Shown here in pieces: positions 1 to 9,105 of a DNA stretch of 64,000 nt. A program made the translations under genes and the position numbers. This DNA is from Pseudomonas sp. BN411 (GTDB lineage: Bacteria > Pseudomonadota > Gammaproteobacteria > Pseudomonadales > Pseudomonadaceae). Location: NCBI RefSeq assembly GCF_029871235.1, contig NZ_SSOM01000065.1, forward strand, positions 124,001-188,000. The letters run 5' to 3'. Below the pieces are notes generated by a model. That model was not told where the DNA came from. It was given only the letters and a program-made list of their open reading frames with translations, and did not search any database. Every line of letters starts with the position of its first letter. Within the stretch, counting starts at the first letter, position 1.

Positions 1-1062
1 ATCGCTTGCGGCGCGGTATCGGGCTTCCATGCGCTGATTTCCTCGGGCACCACGCCCAAGATGCTGGCCAGTGAGTCCCACGCCCGCTACATCGGCTACG
101 GCGGCATGCTGATGGAGTCCTTCGTTGCCATCATGGCCATGGTCGCCGCCTCGGTGATCGAACCGGGCGTGTACTTCGCCATGAACAGCCCGCCGGCCGT
201 GGTCGGCGCGGATGTCGCCAGTGTGGCGGCGGCGGTGAGCAACTGGGGCTTCGCCATCACCCCCGAGCAACTGGAGGCGACCGCCAGGGACATTGGCGAA
301 CACACCATCCTGGCCCGTGCCGGCGGTGCGCCGACCCTGGCCGTGGGTATCGCACAGATCCTCCACCAGGTGCTGCCGGGTGAGAACACCATGGCCTTCT
401 GGTACCACTTCGCGATCCTCTTCGAGGCACTGTTCATCCTCACTGCCGTGGACGCCGGTACCCGTGCTGGTCGCTTCATGCTGCAGGACCTGCTGGGCAA
501 CTTCGTCCCGGCCCTGAAGAAGACCGAGTCCTGGACCGCCAACGTCATCGCCACCGCCGGTTGCGTGGCCCTCTGGGGCTGGCTGCTGTACCAGGGCGTG
601 ATCGACCCGTTGGGCGGCATCAATACCCTGTGGCCGCTGTTCGGTATCTCCAATCAGATGCTGGCGGGCATCGCCCTGATGCTGGGCTGCGTGGTGCTGA
701 TCAAGATGAAGCGCCAACGCTATGTCTGGGTGACTCTGATCCCGGCCACCTGGCTGCTGATCTGCACCACCACTGCCGGTGTGATCAAGCTCATCGATCC
801 GAACCCCGCCGTCGGCTTCCTGGCCCTGGCGAAGAAATACAGCGACGCCCTGGCTGCGGGGCAGGTGCTGGCGCCGGCCAAGGACATCGGCCAGATGCAG
901 AACGTGATCTTCAACGCCTACACCAATGCGACCCTGACCGCGCTGTTCCTCTTCGTGGTGCTGAGCGTGCTGTTCTACGCCATCAAGGTGGGCCGAAATG
1001 CCTGGATGAAACCGGAGCGCACCGACAAGGAATCTCCGTTCCAGCCGATCCCGGAAGCCTGA
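1..1062 (+). CDS. cstA: Carbon starvation protein CstA, C-terminal part (5' end outside window)
   Basis: The reading frame is open from base 1 and ends with TGA at 1060-1062, giving the last 353 residues of a polytopic inner-membrane protein. It opens inside the conserved CstA stretch ending in SGTTPKM, about residue 21 of the visible part. Several hydrophobic membrane segments follow, including those around residues 185-225 and 315-335. CstA/YjiY proteins are peptide or pyruvate transporters induced in carbon starvation. The family is about 690 residues long, so roughly half is missing to the left. The gene is followed after 10 bp by a YbdD-type gene, the usual partner. The family call is firm; the substrate is not decided by this sequence. 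Confidence 0.95.
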   Translation: MACGAVSGFHALISSGTTPKMLASESHARYIGYGGMLMESFVAIMAMVAASVIEPGVYFAMNSPPAVVGADVASVAAAVSNWGFAITPEQLEATARDIGEHTILARAGGAPTLAVGIAQILHQVLPGENTMAFWYHFAILFEALFILTAVDAGTRAGRFMLQDLLGNFVPALKKTESWTANVIATAGCVALWGWLLYQGVIDPLGGINTLWPLFGISNQMLAGIALMLGCVVLIKMKRQRYVWVTLIPATWLLICTTTAGVIKLIDPNPAVGFLALAKKYSDALAAGQVLAPAKDIGQMQNVIFNAYTNATLTALFLFVVLSVLFYAIKVGRNAWMKPERTDKESPFQPIPEA

Positions 1063-1072
1063 GGAGGGCGCC

Positions 1073-1276
1073 ATGTTCAATGACCTCAGCCGCATGGGTA
1101 AGTACCTCGGGCAGGCCGCACGCATGCTCGTGGGCATGCCCGATTACGACAATTACGTCGAGCACATGCAGCGCAAGCATCCGGACAAACCGGTGATGAG
1201 TTACGAGGAATTCTTCCGCGAGCGCCAGGAGGCGCGTTATGGCGGCGGAAAAGGACGGCCTGTGCGTTGTTGCTGA
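1073..1276 (+). CDS. ybdD: YbdD/YjiX family small protein (DUF466)
   Basis: This is a 67-residue soluble protein with a strong GAGGAGG ribosome site just before its ATG. It contains the family hallmarks: [13 protein letters not shown] near residues 20-32, followed by [22 protein letters not shown]. These proteins are nearly always encoded directly downstream of cstA, as here (10 bp gap), so the two genes probably form one transcript. Genetic work in enterobacteria ties the pair to pyruvate or peptide uptake, but how the small protein acts is unknown. The C-terminus ends in RCC, and a terminator hairpin follows. Confidence 0.93.
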   Translation: MFNDLSRMGKYLGQAARMLVGMPDYDNYVEHMQRKHPDKPVMSYEEFFRERQEARYGGGKGRPVRCC

Positions 1277-1296
1277 GCTGAGAAGCAGAGGCAAGG

Positions 1297-1328
1297 AGCG
1301 CCACGCATTGTCGTGGCGCTTTTTTTTT
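1297..1328 (+). terminator. Rho-independent terminator of cstA-ybdD
   Basis: A perfect 9-bp stem (AGCGCCACG / CGTGGCGCT) with a 6-base loop is followed directly by eight T residues. Confidence 0.93.
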
Positions 1329-1459
1329 GAGGGCGATTTCATGCCTGGTGTGGACGCTGCCTCAACCACGTGATTGTTCCGGCGACCAGACACAAGACCC
1401 TGCGTGACTTCGCTTCCCTGGCTCAGTGCGACCTGGCGCGCAATCCCGACAATCCGGCA

Positions 1460-1545
1460 GCCAGACACAAGCGTCTGGCAGGCACGGCCATGACAGCATC
1501 CGGGGTGAGCCTTCTAATCCTTCCAGCCCTCATGGGAGCAGGGCT
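1460..1545 (+). other. Leader region with two hairpins ahead of the PotF-like gene
   Basis: The 1329-1555 leader has no convincing gene. Two small inverted repeats are visible: CCAGAC/GTCTGG at about 1460-1479, and AGCCCT/AGGGCT at about 1525-1545, just before the ribosome site. They could affect expression of the binding-protein gene, but nothing shows this. The open frame continues upstream to 1370, but that extension lacks a ribosome site and lies before a clear signal peptide, so it is not taken as coding. Confidence 0.3.
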
Positions 1546-1555
1546 GGAGGGAACC

Positions 1556-2623
1556 ATGAAGAAAATGTTCTGCCTGTTGCTGTGCACGTTGCTGGTCGGA
1601 TTCGTTCAGGCCGAAGAGGTGTTGCGGGTCTACAACTGGACCAACTACATCGAGCCCGAAGTGTTGGCGGCTTTCCAGAGTGAGAGCGGCATCCGTGTCG
1701 AGTACACCACCTTCAGTACCGCTGCCGAGCTGGATGCGGCCCTGGCCGGGACGACGCAATACGACCTGGTAGTGCCTTCGCATTTCCAGCTGGCCCGGTT
1801 GATTGGCGAAAAACGTCTGCAGCCCCTGGATTTCTCCCAGCTGCCCCACTCCAACAGCCTGGACCCGGCGCTCCTGGCCATGCTAGCCGGATTCGATTCG
1901 GCGAACCGCTATGTCGTGCCTTATCTCTGGGGTTCGGTTGGGATGGTGAGCAACCCGGCTCTGGCCGAGCCAGCGTTCGGCGGTGCCTTGCCGAACAGCT
2001 GGAGCCTGCTCTTCGACGAGCAGCAGCGCTCGCGCCTTGCGAGCTGCGGCCTGGGGATGCTGGATGCGCCGGAGGAAACCCTGTCGCTGTGGCTCAACTA
2101 CCGTGGCCGTAACCTGAGCAAGGGCGGCACCCGGCAGATCGACCAAGCCGGCAAGCAACTGTTGGCCATGCAGGGGCAGTTCCGCAATCTGGACAACGAC
2201 GGCTATGTCACCGACCTGGCCAGCGGCAAGCTCTGCGTGGCCATGGCCTGGGTCGGACATGCGCTGACGGCGGCGGCGAAGAATCCGGCATTGCGCTTTC
2301 GGATTCCCGATGAAGGCGCGCTGGTGTTCATCGACAGCCTGGCCATTCCCACCAACGCCTCGCGGCCGGACCTCGCCTACCGATTCATCGACTATCTCCT
2401 GCAGCCGGAGAACGCCCGGCGCAATGCCCTGGCATCGCATTTCTACTCGTCACTCAAGGCCGACTCGCCGGAAATGGCGCGGCTGGCCAAGGAACAGCCG
2501 ATGCTGGTGCCCAATCAGGCCGAGCGAAAGCGTCTCTACTTCCTGGAGCGCCTGACGCCGGAGCAGAAGGCGCGGGTCGATGCGTTGTGGCAGCAGATCA
2601 AGGTGTCGCGCACGGCATTGTGA
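1556..2623 (+). CDS. Polyamine-type ABC transporter periplasmic binding protein (PotF/SpuD-like)
   Basis: The 355-residue product begins at ATG 1556, chosen because GGAGG lies just upstream and the frame then gives a clean signal peptide (MKKMFCLLLCTLLVGFVQA, cleaved before EEVLRVYNW). VYNWTNYIEPEVL at the mature N-terminus and YDLVVPSHFQLARLI at about residues 65-80 are typical of spermidine/putrescine binding proteins of the PotD/PotF class. The domain covers the whole chain, and the length fits the family. No permease or ATPase gene lies alongside, so this is an orphan that must work with a transporter elsewhere or as a sensor. The actual ligand cannot be told from the sequence. Confidence 0.88.
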   Translation: MKKMFCLLLCTLLVGFVQAEEVLRVYNWTNYIEPEVLAAFQSESGIRVEYTTFSTAAELDAALAGTTQYDLVVPSHFQLARLIGEKRLQPLDFSQLPHSNSLDPALLAMLAGFDSANRYVVPYLWGSVGMVSNPALAEPAFGGALPNSWSLLFDEQQRSRLASCGLGMLDAPEETLSLWLNYRGRNLSKGGTRQIDQAGKQLLAMQGQFRNLDNDGYVTDLASGKLCVAMAWVGHALTAAAKNPALRFRIPDEGALVFIDSLAIPTNASRPDLAYRFIDYLLQPENARRNALASHFYSSLKADSPEMARLAKEQPMLVPNQAERKRLYFLERLTPEQKARVDALWQQIKVSRTAL

Positions 2624-2639
2624 AGGGGCTGCAGCTGGC

Positions 2640-3130
2640 GGCCCAGCTCATTGCCGAGTGTGCTTCAGGTTCCTGTTTCGCCTTCCCGGGCGAGTCCCTT
2701 TTGCAGTCGCCGGAGTGCCGCCCACCCAAAAGGAACCAAAACGCTTGCCCCTGCATCCGGCCCGGCTTCGCCGGGTGACCAGCCTTCGGCTGTTACTGCG
2801 TTTCCCTCCCTCCATCATTGCGCCGGGGGCACGGCGAGAGGGGCCATCCATGGCCCCACACGCCTCTCGCGGCATCCATGCCGCTCGTCCCCCTATGCAA
2901 CGATTCCGCTCGGCCTCCTGAAGGGGCGAAATCGCCGCCCCACCTCATTTACTTAATATCAGCCCGGCGGTGGCTTCAGGATTGCTTGTGTCTCGCCAGC
3001 GCGAGTCACCCCTCGCCCGCCTGCGGGGTGAAGAGGCACGCTTTCGGAAGCACCGCTTCCGGTGCCGATGAACGACTGCGCGCGAAGCGATCAGGCTGGG
3101 GCGCAGAGCGGGGGCCGGGGGAGAGGGTGG
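2640..3130. repeat. Repeat-rich intergenic mosaic without a convincing gene
   Basis: Nothing here looks like a normal gene. The reverse strand at about 2650-2760 encodes a fragment reading FGSFWVGGTPATAKGTRPG, a stretch I associate with recurrent intergenic elements of proteobacteria rather than with a protein family. Small GC hairpins follow (CCCGGC-TTC-GCCGGG at 2761-2775, CAGCC-TTC-GGCTG at 2780-2792). A run near 3105-3130 (GGGGGCCGGGGGAGAGGG) resembles another widespread intergenic repeat. I read the stretch as a mosaic of dispersed repeats between the binding-protein gene and glyA. The repeat assignment rests on recognition, not on a search. Confidence 0.5.
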
Positions 3131-3186
3131 GCCGAGTGGCTCAATTCATCCTGCCAATTCACTACGAGCCGAACACCCATAAAAAA

Positions 3187-3209
3187 GCCCGGCATTTGCC
3201 GGGCTTTTT
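3187..3209 (-). terminator. Terminator of glyA (bidirectional form)
   Basis: A 7-bp stem GCCCGGC/GCCGGGC with an ATTT loop is flanked by an A run on the left and a T run on the right, so it can work in both directions. It lies 15 bases past the glyA stop. Confidence 0.9.
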
Positions 3210-3223
3210 CGTTGCGCTGTCGC

Positions 3224-4480
3224 TTACTTGCCGTAAACCGGCAGCTTGGCGCAGACGGCCTTGACCTGGTCGCGAACGCGGTCGATCACGGACTCGTCGC
3301 CCATGTTCTCCAGGATGTCGCAGATCCAGGTGGCCAGCTCGCGGCACTCGACTTCCTGGAAGCCACGGGTGGTGACAGCCGGGGTGCCGATACGCAGGCC
3401 GGAGGTGACGAAGGGCGAGCGCGGGTCGTTCGGCACGGAGTTCTTGTTCACGGTGATGAAGGCACGGCCCAGGGCAGCGTCCGCATCCTTGCCGGTGATG
3501 TCCTGCTTGATCAGGGACAGCAGGAACAGGTGGTTCTGGGTGCCACCGGAAACCACGTCGAAGCCGCGGTCAACGAATACCTGGGCCATGGCCTGGGCGT
3601 TCTTCACCACTTGCTCCTGGTAAGCCTTGAACTCAGGCTGCAGGGCTTCCTTGAAGCACACGGCCTTGGCGGCGATCACGTGCATCAGCGGGCCACCCTG
3701 GCCGCCGGGGAATACGGCGGAGTTCAGCTTCTTCTCGATCTCTTCGTTGGCCTTGGCCAGGATCAGGCCGCCGCGCGGGCCGCGCAGGGTCTTGTGAGTG
3801 GTGGTGGTGACCACGTCGGCGTAGGGCAGCGGGTTCGGGTAGACGCCAGCGGCAACCAGGCCGGCCACGTGGGCCATGTCGACGAACAGGTAGGCGCCTA
3901 CCTTGTCGGCGATGGCGCGGAAGCGCGGGAAGTCCAGGACCTGGGAGTAGGCGGAGAAGCCGGCGATGATCATCTTCGGCTTGTGCTCAACGGCCAGGCG
4001 CTCGACTTCGTCGTAGTCGATCAGGCCGGTGGCGGTGTCCAGGCCGTACTGCACAGCCTTGTAGATCTTGCCGGAGAAGTTCACGGAAGCGCCGTGGGTC
4101 AGGTGGCCACCGTGGGCCAGGCTCATGCCGAGGACCGTGTCGCCCGGCTGTACCAGGGCCTGGAAGACGGCGCTGTTGGCCTGGGAACCGGAGTGCGGCT
4201 GAACGTTGGCGTAGTCGGCGCCGAACAGTTCCTTGGCGCGGTCGATGGCCAGCTGCTCGACGATGTCGACGTACTCGCAACCACCGTAGTAGCGCTTGTG
4301 CGGGTAGCCTTCGGCGTACTTGTTGGTCAGCACGGAGCCCTGGGCTTCCATCACCGCCGGGCTGGTGTAGTTCTCGGAGGCGATGAGCTCGATGTGCTCT
4401 TCCTGGCGCTGGGCTTCTTGCTCCATGGCGGCGAACAGGTCGGCATCGTAGCGGGCGAGGGTCAAATCACGGCTGAACAT
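3224..4480 (-). CDS. glyA: Serine hydroxymethyltransferase
   Basis: A 418-residue, full-length PLP enzyme that interconverts serine and glycine while charging tetrahydrofolate with a one-carbon unit, in the cytoplasm. The PLP lysine is in [14 protein letters not shown] (near residue 229), and conserved stretches [15 protein letters not shown] and GLRIGTPA are all present. The next gene leftwards is separated by the repeat mosaic, and a strong terminator follows the stop. A likely promoter lies directly upstream at 4519-4547. Pseudomonads usually carry more than one glyA copy; position beside morA matches, from memory, glyA3 (PA4602) of P. aeruginosa. Confidence 0.97.
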   Translation of the reverse strand: MFSRDLTLARYDADLFAAMEQEAQRQEEHIELIASENYTSPAVMEAQGSVLTNKYAEGYPHKRYYGGCEYVDIVEQLAIDRAKELFGADYANVQPHSGSQANSAVFQALVQPGDTVLGMSLAHGGHLTHGASVNFSGKIYKAVQYGLDTATGLIDYDEVERLAVEHKPKMIIAGFSAYSQVLDFPRFRAIADKVGAYLFVDMAHVAGLVAAGVYPNPLPYADVVTTTTHKTLRGPRGGLILAKANEEIEKKLNSAVFPGGQGGPLMHVIAAKAVCFKEALQPEFKAYQEQVVKNAQAMAQVFVDRGFDVVSGGTQNHLFLLSLIKQDITGKDADAALGRAFITVNKNSVPNDPRSPFVTSGLRIGTPAVTTRGFQEVECRELATWICDILENMGDESVIDRVRDQVKAVCAKLPVYGK

Positions 4481-4518
4481 GGCGGTCCTCTTAAGGATCG
4501 GTGCTAGGAAAGCTGCGC

Positions 4519-4547
4519 ATTCTACCTGATCGGTCGCTGGCTGGCAT
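4519..4547 (-). promoter_or_regulatory. Probable sigma-70 promoter of glyA
   Basis: On the reverse strand a -10 of TAGAAT (4519-4524) is preceded, 17 bp away, by ATGCCA (4542-4547), a 4/6 match to the -35 consensus. It is 39 bases from the glyA start. Confidence 0.45.
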
Positions 4548-4625
4548 ATGAAGGTCGGTCATGTGACAGACAAGTGGCCCTCATTCAGCGGGGTGCGCCG
4601 ATGGCGACGAATGCGGCGGGGCGAA

Positions 4626-7600
4626 TCAGCTGAGGATGAAGTTGGCGCTGGTGCCGAACAACCGCTCGAACTGCGCTGCTGGCACCGGGTGACCGAACAG
4701 GTAGCCCTGCACTTCATCGCAGCCGTGTTCGCGGAGGAAGTTGAGCTGCGCGTGGGATTCCACGCCTTCGGCGATCACCGCCAGGTTCAGGCTGTGGGCC
4801 ATGGCGATGATGGCGCGGGCGATCTGCGCGTCGCGCTCACCGTCCGGCAGGCCGTCGACGAAGCTGCGGTCGATCTTCAGCACGTCGATGGGGAACTGCT
4901 TGAGGTAGTTGAGCGATGAGTAACCGGTGCCGAAGTCGTCTACCGCGATGCACAGGCCGAGGCGCTTGAGGTTCTCCAGGATCTCCATGGCTTCGCCCAC
5001 GTCGCGCATCAGGATGCTCTCGGTCAGCTCCAGCTCCAGGCAGGCCGGCGGAAGGCCGCTGTCTTCGATGATGGCGGCGATGCGCTCGGCAAGCTGGCCA
5101 TCGGCGAACTGGCGGGCGGAGATGTTCACCGAGATCTTCGGCAGGCGCATCTTCGCCAGGTGCCAGGCCTTGAGCTGGCGGCAGGCTTCGCTGAGTACCC
5201 AGTCGCCCACCTGCACCACAAGACCGAGCTCCTCCATCACCGGCACGAATTCCCCGGGCGGCACCAGCCCGCGCTTGGGGTGGCGCCAGCGCAGCAGCGC
5301 CTCGACACCGGTCAGGCGCCGGCCGTCGCCAGAGAATTGCGGCTGGTAATAGAGCAGGAATTCGCCCTGTTCCAGCGCATGACGCAGGTCGCTTTCCAGC
5401 TCCAGGCGCTCCAGGGCGCGGGCGTTCATGTCCGCCTGGTAGAACTGGAAGTTGTTCTTGCCGCGTTCCTTGGCGTGGTACATGGCGGTGTCGGCGTTCT
5501 TCATCAGCTGGCTCAGCTCGCGGCCGTCCTGGGGCGAGAGGGCGATGCCGATGCTGGCGGTGACGAAGAATTCGCGGCCTTCGAGGACGAAGGGCCTGGC
5601 CAGGCTGTCGAGGATCTGTTCGGCGACATGGATGGCGCGGTTCAACGCACCCTCGCGGGTGGCGCGCGGCTGCAGCAGCAGGGTGAACTCGTCGCCGCCC
5701 ATGCGCGCCACGGTGTCGTCTTCGTGGACGCAGGCCGCCAGGCGCACGGCGACGTCCTTGAGCATGCGATCGCCGGCGGCATGGCCGAGGGAGTCGTTGA
5801 TCGGCTTGAAACGGTCGAGGTCGAGGAACATCAGCACCACCCATTCCTGGTGCCGCTCGGCGTACTGCAGGGCGGTGTGCAGGCGATCCTGGAACAGGGT
5901 GCGGTTCGGCAGGTGGGTCAGGCCGTCGTAGTAGGCCAGGCGGTGGATGCGCTGCTCGCTGGCCTTGCGCTCGCTGATGTCGCTGAAGAAGCAGACGTAG
6001 CTGACCAGGTCGCCATCCTCGTCGTGCACCGCGGTGATGCCGACCCAGGCCGGATAATTGTCGCCTTCGCGGCGCTTGAGCCAGATCTCGCCTTCCCAGC
6101 TGCCGCGCTGGTTGAGCTGGCTGAGGATGAAATTGAGCTGGTTGGCCTGCTGGCGGTCGGCGGTGAGCACGGCCGGCAGTTGATCCAGCACATCCTGGGC
6201 CTTGTGTCCTGTGATGCGGCAGAAGGCTTCGTTGACCTGGACGATGTAGCCGGCCGGGTCGGTGACCAGGATGGCCGAGGTGGAATGCTCGAACACCGTG
6301 GCCGCCATGCGCATTTCCTTCTCGGCGCGGCGCTGCTGGCTGATGTCGCGGCCGACGCCGAGCATGCCTTCGAAGCGGCCGTATTCGTCCCACATCAGCA
6401 TGGTGCGCAGTTCCACCGGGATCTTCTGCCCATCGGCGCGCATGCAGTCGAAGAGGAACAGCCGCGACGGCATCTGGCTGCGCAATTCGGCCAGGCGTTG
6501 CGGGTTGCCCAGGGCGTTACGCACCTGCTCCAGCTGCTCGAACAGGTCGAGCATCTGCCTCGGGTCGGCGGCCATGCCATGGAAACCGTTGGCGATTGCC
6601 CAGTCGGCGGTGTAGCCGAGTACCGGTTGTACCGAGGGGCTGACGTAGTTGAGCTGCAGTTCGCTGTTGGTGGTGAAGATCACGTCGCTGATGCTTTCGG
6701 CCAGCATGCGGTAGCGGCGTCCGCTCTCACGCATGGATTCGGTGGCTTCGATCTGCTCGGTGATGTCCTTGGCCACGCCGATCAGGCGGCTGACGCGCCC
6801 CTGCTCGTCGCGGGCCAGGGCCTGTTCGCGGATGTCGAACCAGTGCCACGTGCCGTCCTTGTGCCGCCAGCGCAGCTGACATTGCAGCAGCAGGCCGTCG
6901 CCCACCACCTGCTGCAGGCTGCGCATGCGCCAGTACTGTTCGGCGTCGTCAGGGTGCAGCACTTCTTCCCAGAAGCGCTCGCCCATGTTGCGAATGTCTT
7001 CTCGGTCGTAGCCCAGCTGCGGGCCGAGGCGGTTGTTGGTGAGCATCACCCGCTTGTTGACGATGTCGTGCACATAGAGGGTGTCGGGCAGCGCCAGCAC
7101 CACGTCGGACCAGAAGCGCTCGCGCTCGATCAGCGAAAGCTCGACCTCCTTGCGGCTGGTGATGTCGTTGATGCTCAGGGTGACCGCTTCCAGGTCCTCG
7201 ACCATGTCCGGCAGGTGCAGCACCAGCCAGATGTGCCGCATCTGGCCCTGGGCGGTGACGATCTGGCTCTCCATCTCCAGGTGCTTCTTGCCGCCCAGCA
7301 GGGCTGCCATCAGCTGAAAGCGGATGCCGCCTTCATGCAGCGGATGGGAACCGATCAATTGCCGCCAGGCCTGCTCGCTGCTGCTGACGCCCAGCAGGTG
7401 CATGGCCACCTGGTTAACCTCGGTGATCCGCAGCCGGTGCAGCAGCTCGCCGTGCTGTTGCGGGTTGTCCCTGATCCACGCGGCCAGGACGGCACGGTCG
7501 AGCAGGCCCAACTGGATCAGGTGCTTGCGCAGGTCGGCGAGGTCGAGCACGCAGAGGGCGATGCCGCCGCCTTCGAAGATGTCCTGGTAGCGCCGCCGGG

Positions 7601-8873
7601 TTTCCTGCAGTACACGCAGGGCCCGCTGCTCCTCGGTCACGTCGCGCAGTACCCAGACGTAGCCGAGCAATTGGGCGCCGTCGTTGAGGTCGTTGCGGGT
7701 CACGGCCAGCAGGCGCTGTTCGCTGCCGCGCTTGAATTGCACCAGGTCCGAACCCAGTTCGTGGTCCAGGCCGGGAGCGTTGAGCAGCAATGGGTCCAGG
7801 CCCGGCAGCAAGGCCAGCAGGTGGTGGTTCTGGGCAGCCTCGCCGCTGATGCCGAACATGGCTTCGGCCTGCGGGTTGAGGTAGCTCAGGCGCCCGTCCA
7901 CCTGGGTCACCAGCACGCGTTCCTCGATTACACCGAGGGCGCTTGCCGCCTGGCGCAGGGAACGCCGCGAGGCGTTGTTGAGTTCGAGCAGGCCGCGCTG
8001 TTCGCGCTGCAGGTAGTAAAGGGCGATCAGCGCCAGGCTGGCGCTGATGAGGAACAGCAGCAACTTGCTGAGCAGTTCGGGCAGCAGGTTGGTACGCACC
8101 TGGCGTTCGTCGTGAAGGGCGCGGAGTTGCCAATCACTGTGGCCAAGGGGCGAGACGAGGATGGTCTGCGCCTCCTGTTCGGCGGTCACCGGCATCACGA
8201 TGGGGCTGCTGCGGCTGAGCTTGCCGCTCTGCGCCAGGACCCGCTGGAGGAAGTGGTCTTCCAGCAGCCAGCGGTAGTCGCGGTCTTCATGCTTGAGCAG
8301 CCAGGTGCGGATGGCTTCCGCATCCAGGCGCAGGGCCCAGTAGCCGCTGGGCTCGGGCAGGGGAGACTGGCGCAGGATCAGGTAGACCTGGCCGCGGCCC
8401 TGGGGGCTGAAGGCGTAGTGGTAGGTTTGGCCTTCACCGCGCTGGACCAGGTCGGCGAGGAACAGGGCGTCGTCACTGTTGGCCTGGGTGTCCGCCAGCA
8501 CGCCGCCGTTGGGATTGAGCCAGGCCAGGCTGGTAATCGATGGCAGGATGGGCCGCAGCAGGTCCATTTCCGCCAGCTGCCGGTCTTCGCCCTCTGGGTG
8601 GGGCGGTTGCTGGCGGAGCAGGACGAGCACGGCGTCCGCCTTCATCTGCATGACCAGCTCAAGGTGACTGGCCAGCTCGCGGGTGAGGGTGTAGTTGCGC
8701 TCCCGGGCGCCGTCCTGCAGCTGGCGGTACTCCTGGTGCAGCTGCCAGAGCAGCAGGGCCAGCATCAGCAGGACGAGGCCGCCCAGCAGGCCCTTGACCG
8801 AGCTACGCGCAGGAGCGTTGGCCAGGGGCTGTCCTTGCTCGGGCTGGGCGGGGGGGAGTGGGCTGGCTGGCAC
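4626..8873 (-). CDS. morA: MorA-type membrane c-di-GMP diguanylate cyclase/phosphodiesterase
   Basis: The product has 1415 residues, the same length I recall for MorA of P. aeruginosa (PA4601), which controls flagellar timing, motility and biofilm formation. In order: a membrane segment near residues 28-43, a periplasmic sensor region, a second membrane segment near 265-285, about five PAS domains (roughly 300-1000), GGDEF and EAL. GGDEF is intact at 1059-1063 and EAL at 1191-1193. DDFGTGYSSL begins at 1312, so both active sites look functional. The position where the inhibitory RxxD site of cyclases would lie reads HEDD, so product inhibition through the I-site Arg is probably weak or lost. 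It is transcribed alone, divergent from ettA. Confidence 0.95.
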   Translation of the reverse strand: MPASPLPPAQPEQGQPLANAPARSSVKGLLGGLVLLMLALLLWQLHQEYRQLQDGARERNYTLTRELASHLELVMQMKADAVLVLLRQQPPHPEGEDRQLAEMDLLRPILPSITSLAWLNPNGGVLADTQANSDDALFLADLVQRGEGQTYHYAFSPQGRGQVYLILRQSPLPEPSGYWALRLDAEAIRTWLLKHEDRDYRWLLEDHFLQRVLAQSGKLSRSSPIVMPVTAEQEAQTILVSPLGHSDWQLRALHDERQVRTNLLPELLSKLLLFLISASLALIALYYLQREQRGLLELNNASRRSLRQAASALGVIEERVLVTQVDGRLSYLNPQAEAMFGISGEAAQNHHLLALLPGLDPLLLNAPGLDHELGSDLVQFKRGSEQRLLAVTRNDLNDGAQLLGYVWVLRDVTEEQRALRVLQETRRRYQDIFEGGGIALCVLDLADLRKHLIQLGLLDRAVLAAWIRDNPQQHGELLHRLRITEVNQVAMHLLGVSSSEQAWRQLIGSHPLHEGGIRFQLMAALLGGKKHLEMESQIVTAQGQMRHIWLVLHLPDMVEDLEAVTLSINDITSRKEVELSLIERERFWSDVVLALPDTLYVHDIVNKRVMLTNNRLGPQLGYDREDIRNMGERFWEEVLHPDDAEQYWRMRSLQQVVGDGLLLQCQLRWRHKDGTWHWFDIREQALARDEQGRVSRLIGVAKDITEQIEATESMRESGRRYRMLAESISDVIFTTNSELQLNYVSPSVQPVLGYTADWAIANGFHGMAADPRQMLDLFEQLEQVRNALGNPQRLAELRSQMPSRLFLFDCMRADGQKIPVELRTMLMWDEYGRFEGMLGVGRDISQQRRAEKEMRMAATVFEHSTSAILVTDPAGYIVQVNEAFCRITGHKAQDVLDQLPAVLTADRQQANQLNFILSQLNQRGSWEGEIWLKRREGDNYPAWVGITAVHDEDGDLVSYVCFFSDISERKASEQRIHRLAYYDGLTHLPNRTLFQDRLHTALQYAERHQEWVVLMFLDLDRFKPINDSLGHAAGDRMLKDVAVRLAACVHEDDTVARMGGDEFTLLLQPRATREGALNRAIHVAEQILDSLARPFVLEGREFFVTASIGIALSPQDGRELSQLMKNADTAMYHAKERGKNNFQFYQADMNARALERLELESDLRHALEQGEFLLYYQPQFSGDGRRLTGVEALLRWRHPKRGLVPPGEFVPVMEELGLVVQVGDWVLSEACRQLKAWHLAKMRLPKISVNISARQFADGQLAERIAAIIEDSGLPPACLELELTESILMRDVGEAMEILENLKRLGLCIAVDDFGTGYSSLNYLKQFPIDVLKIDRSFVDGLPDGERDAQIARAIIAMAHSLNLAVIAEGVESHAQLNFLREHGCDEVQGYLFGHPVPAAQFERLFGTSANFILS

Positions 8874-9105
8874 TAATGGCGTTCCTGCTACTGCTCATTG
8901 GGCAGGTGACGGGGCGTCCCGGGCCAAGGGGGCCGCGGACCGGCTAGCATGCCCTGAAGGCACTCAAAGTGCCAGTACGACCGTCGAGTGTTGTTTGCCC
9001 TCCCCGGTGCATTCCGGTAGCTTTGCCGCACGCGCGCGGGAGCGCCTGTTCCCTCATTGTCGCTCCCCGCCTTATTCCACATTTGTTACAGCACCAAGGT
9101 CAGCC

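Noticed and set aside
1370-1555. N-terminal extension of the PotF-like protein by 62 codons
   Set aside because: It would put the clear signal peptide inside the chain, and no ribosome site is found at 1370.
2648-2875. Small reverse-strand ORF (75 codons) with GSFWVGGTPATAKGT
   Set aside because: It looks like part of a dispersed repeat, without a ribosome site or protein-like start.
5160-8876. A forward-strand open frame of over 1200 codons opposite morA
   Set aside because: It is antisense to a well-supported gene with conserved motifs and has no domain of its own. GC-rich codons make such open frames common on the other strand.
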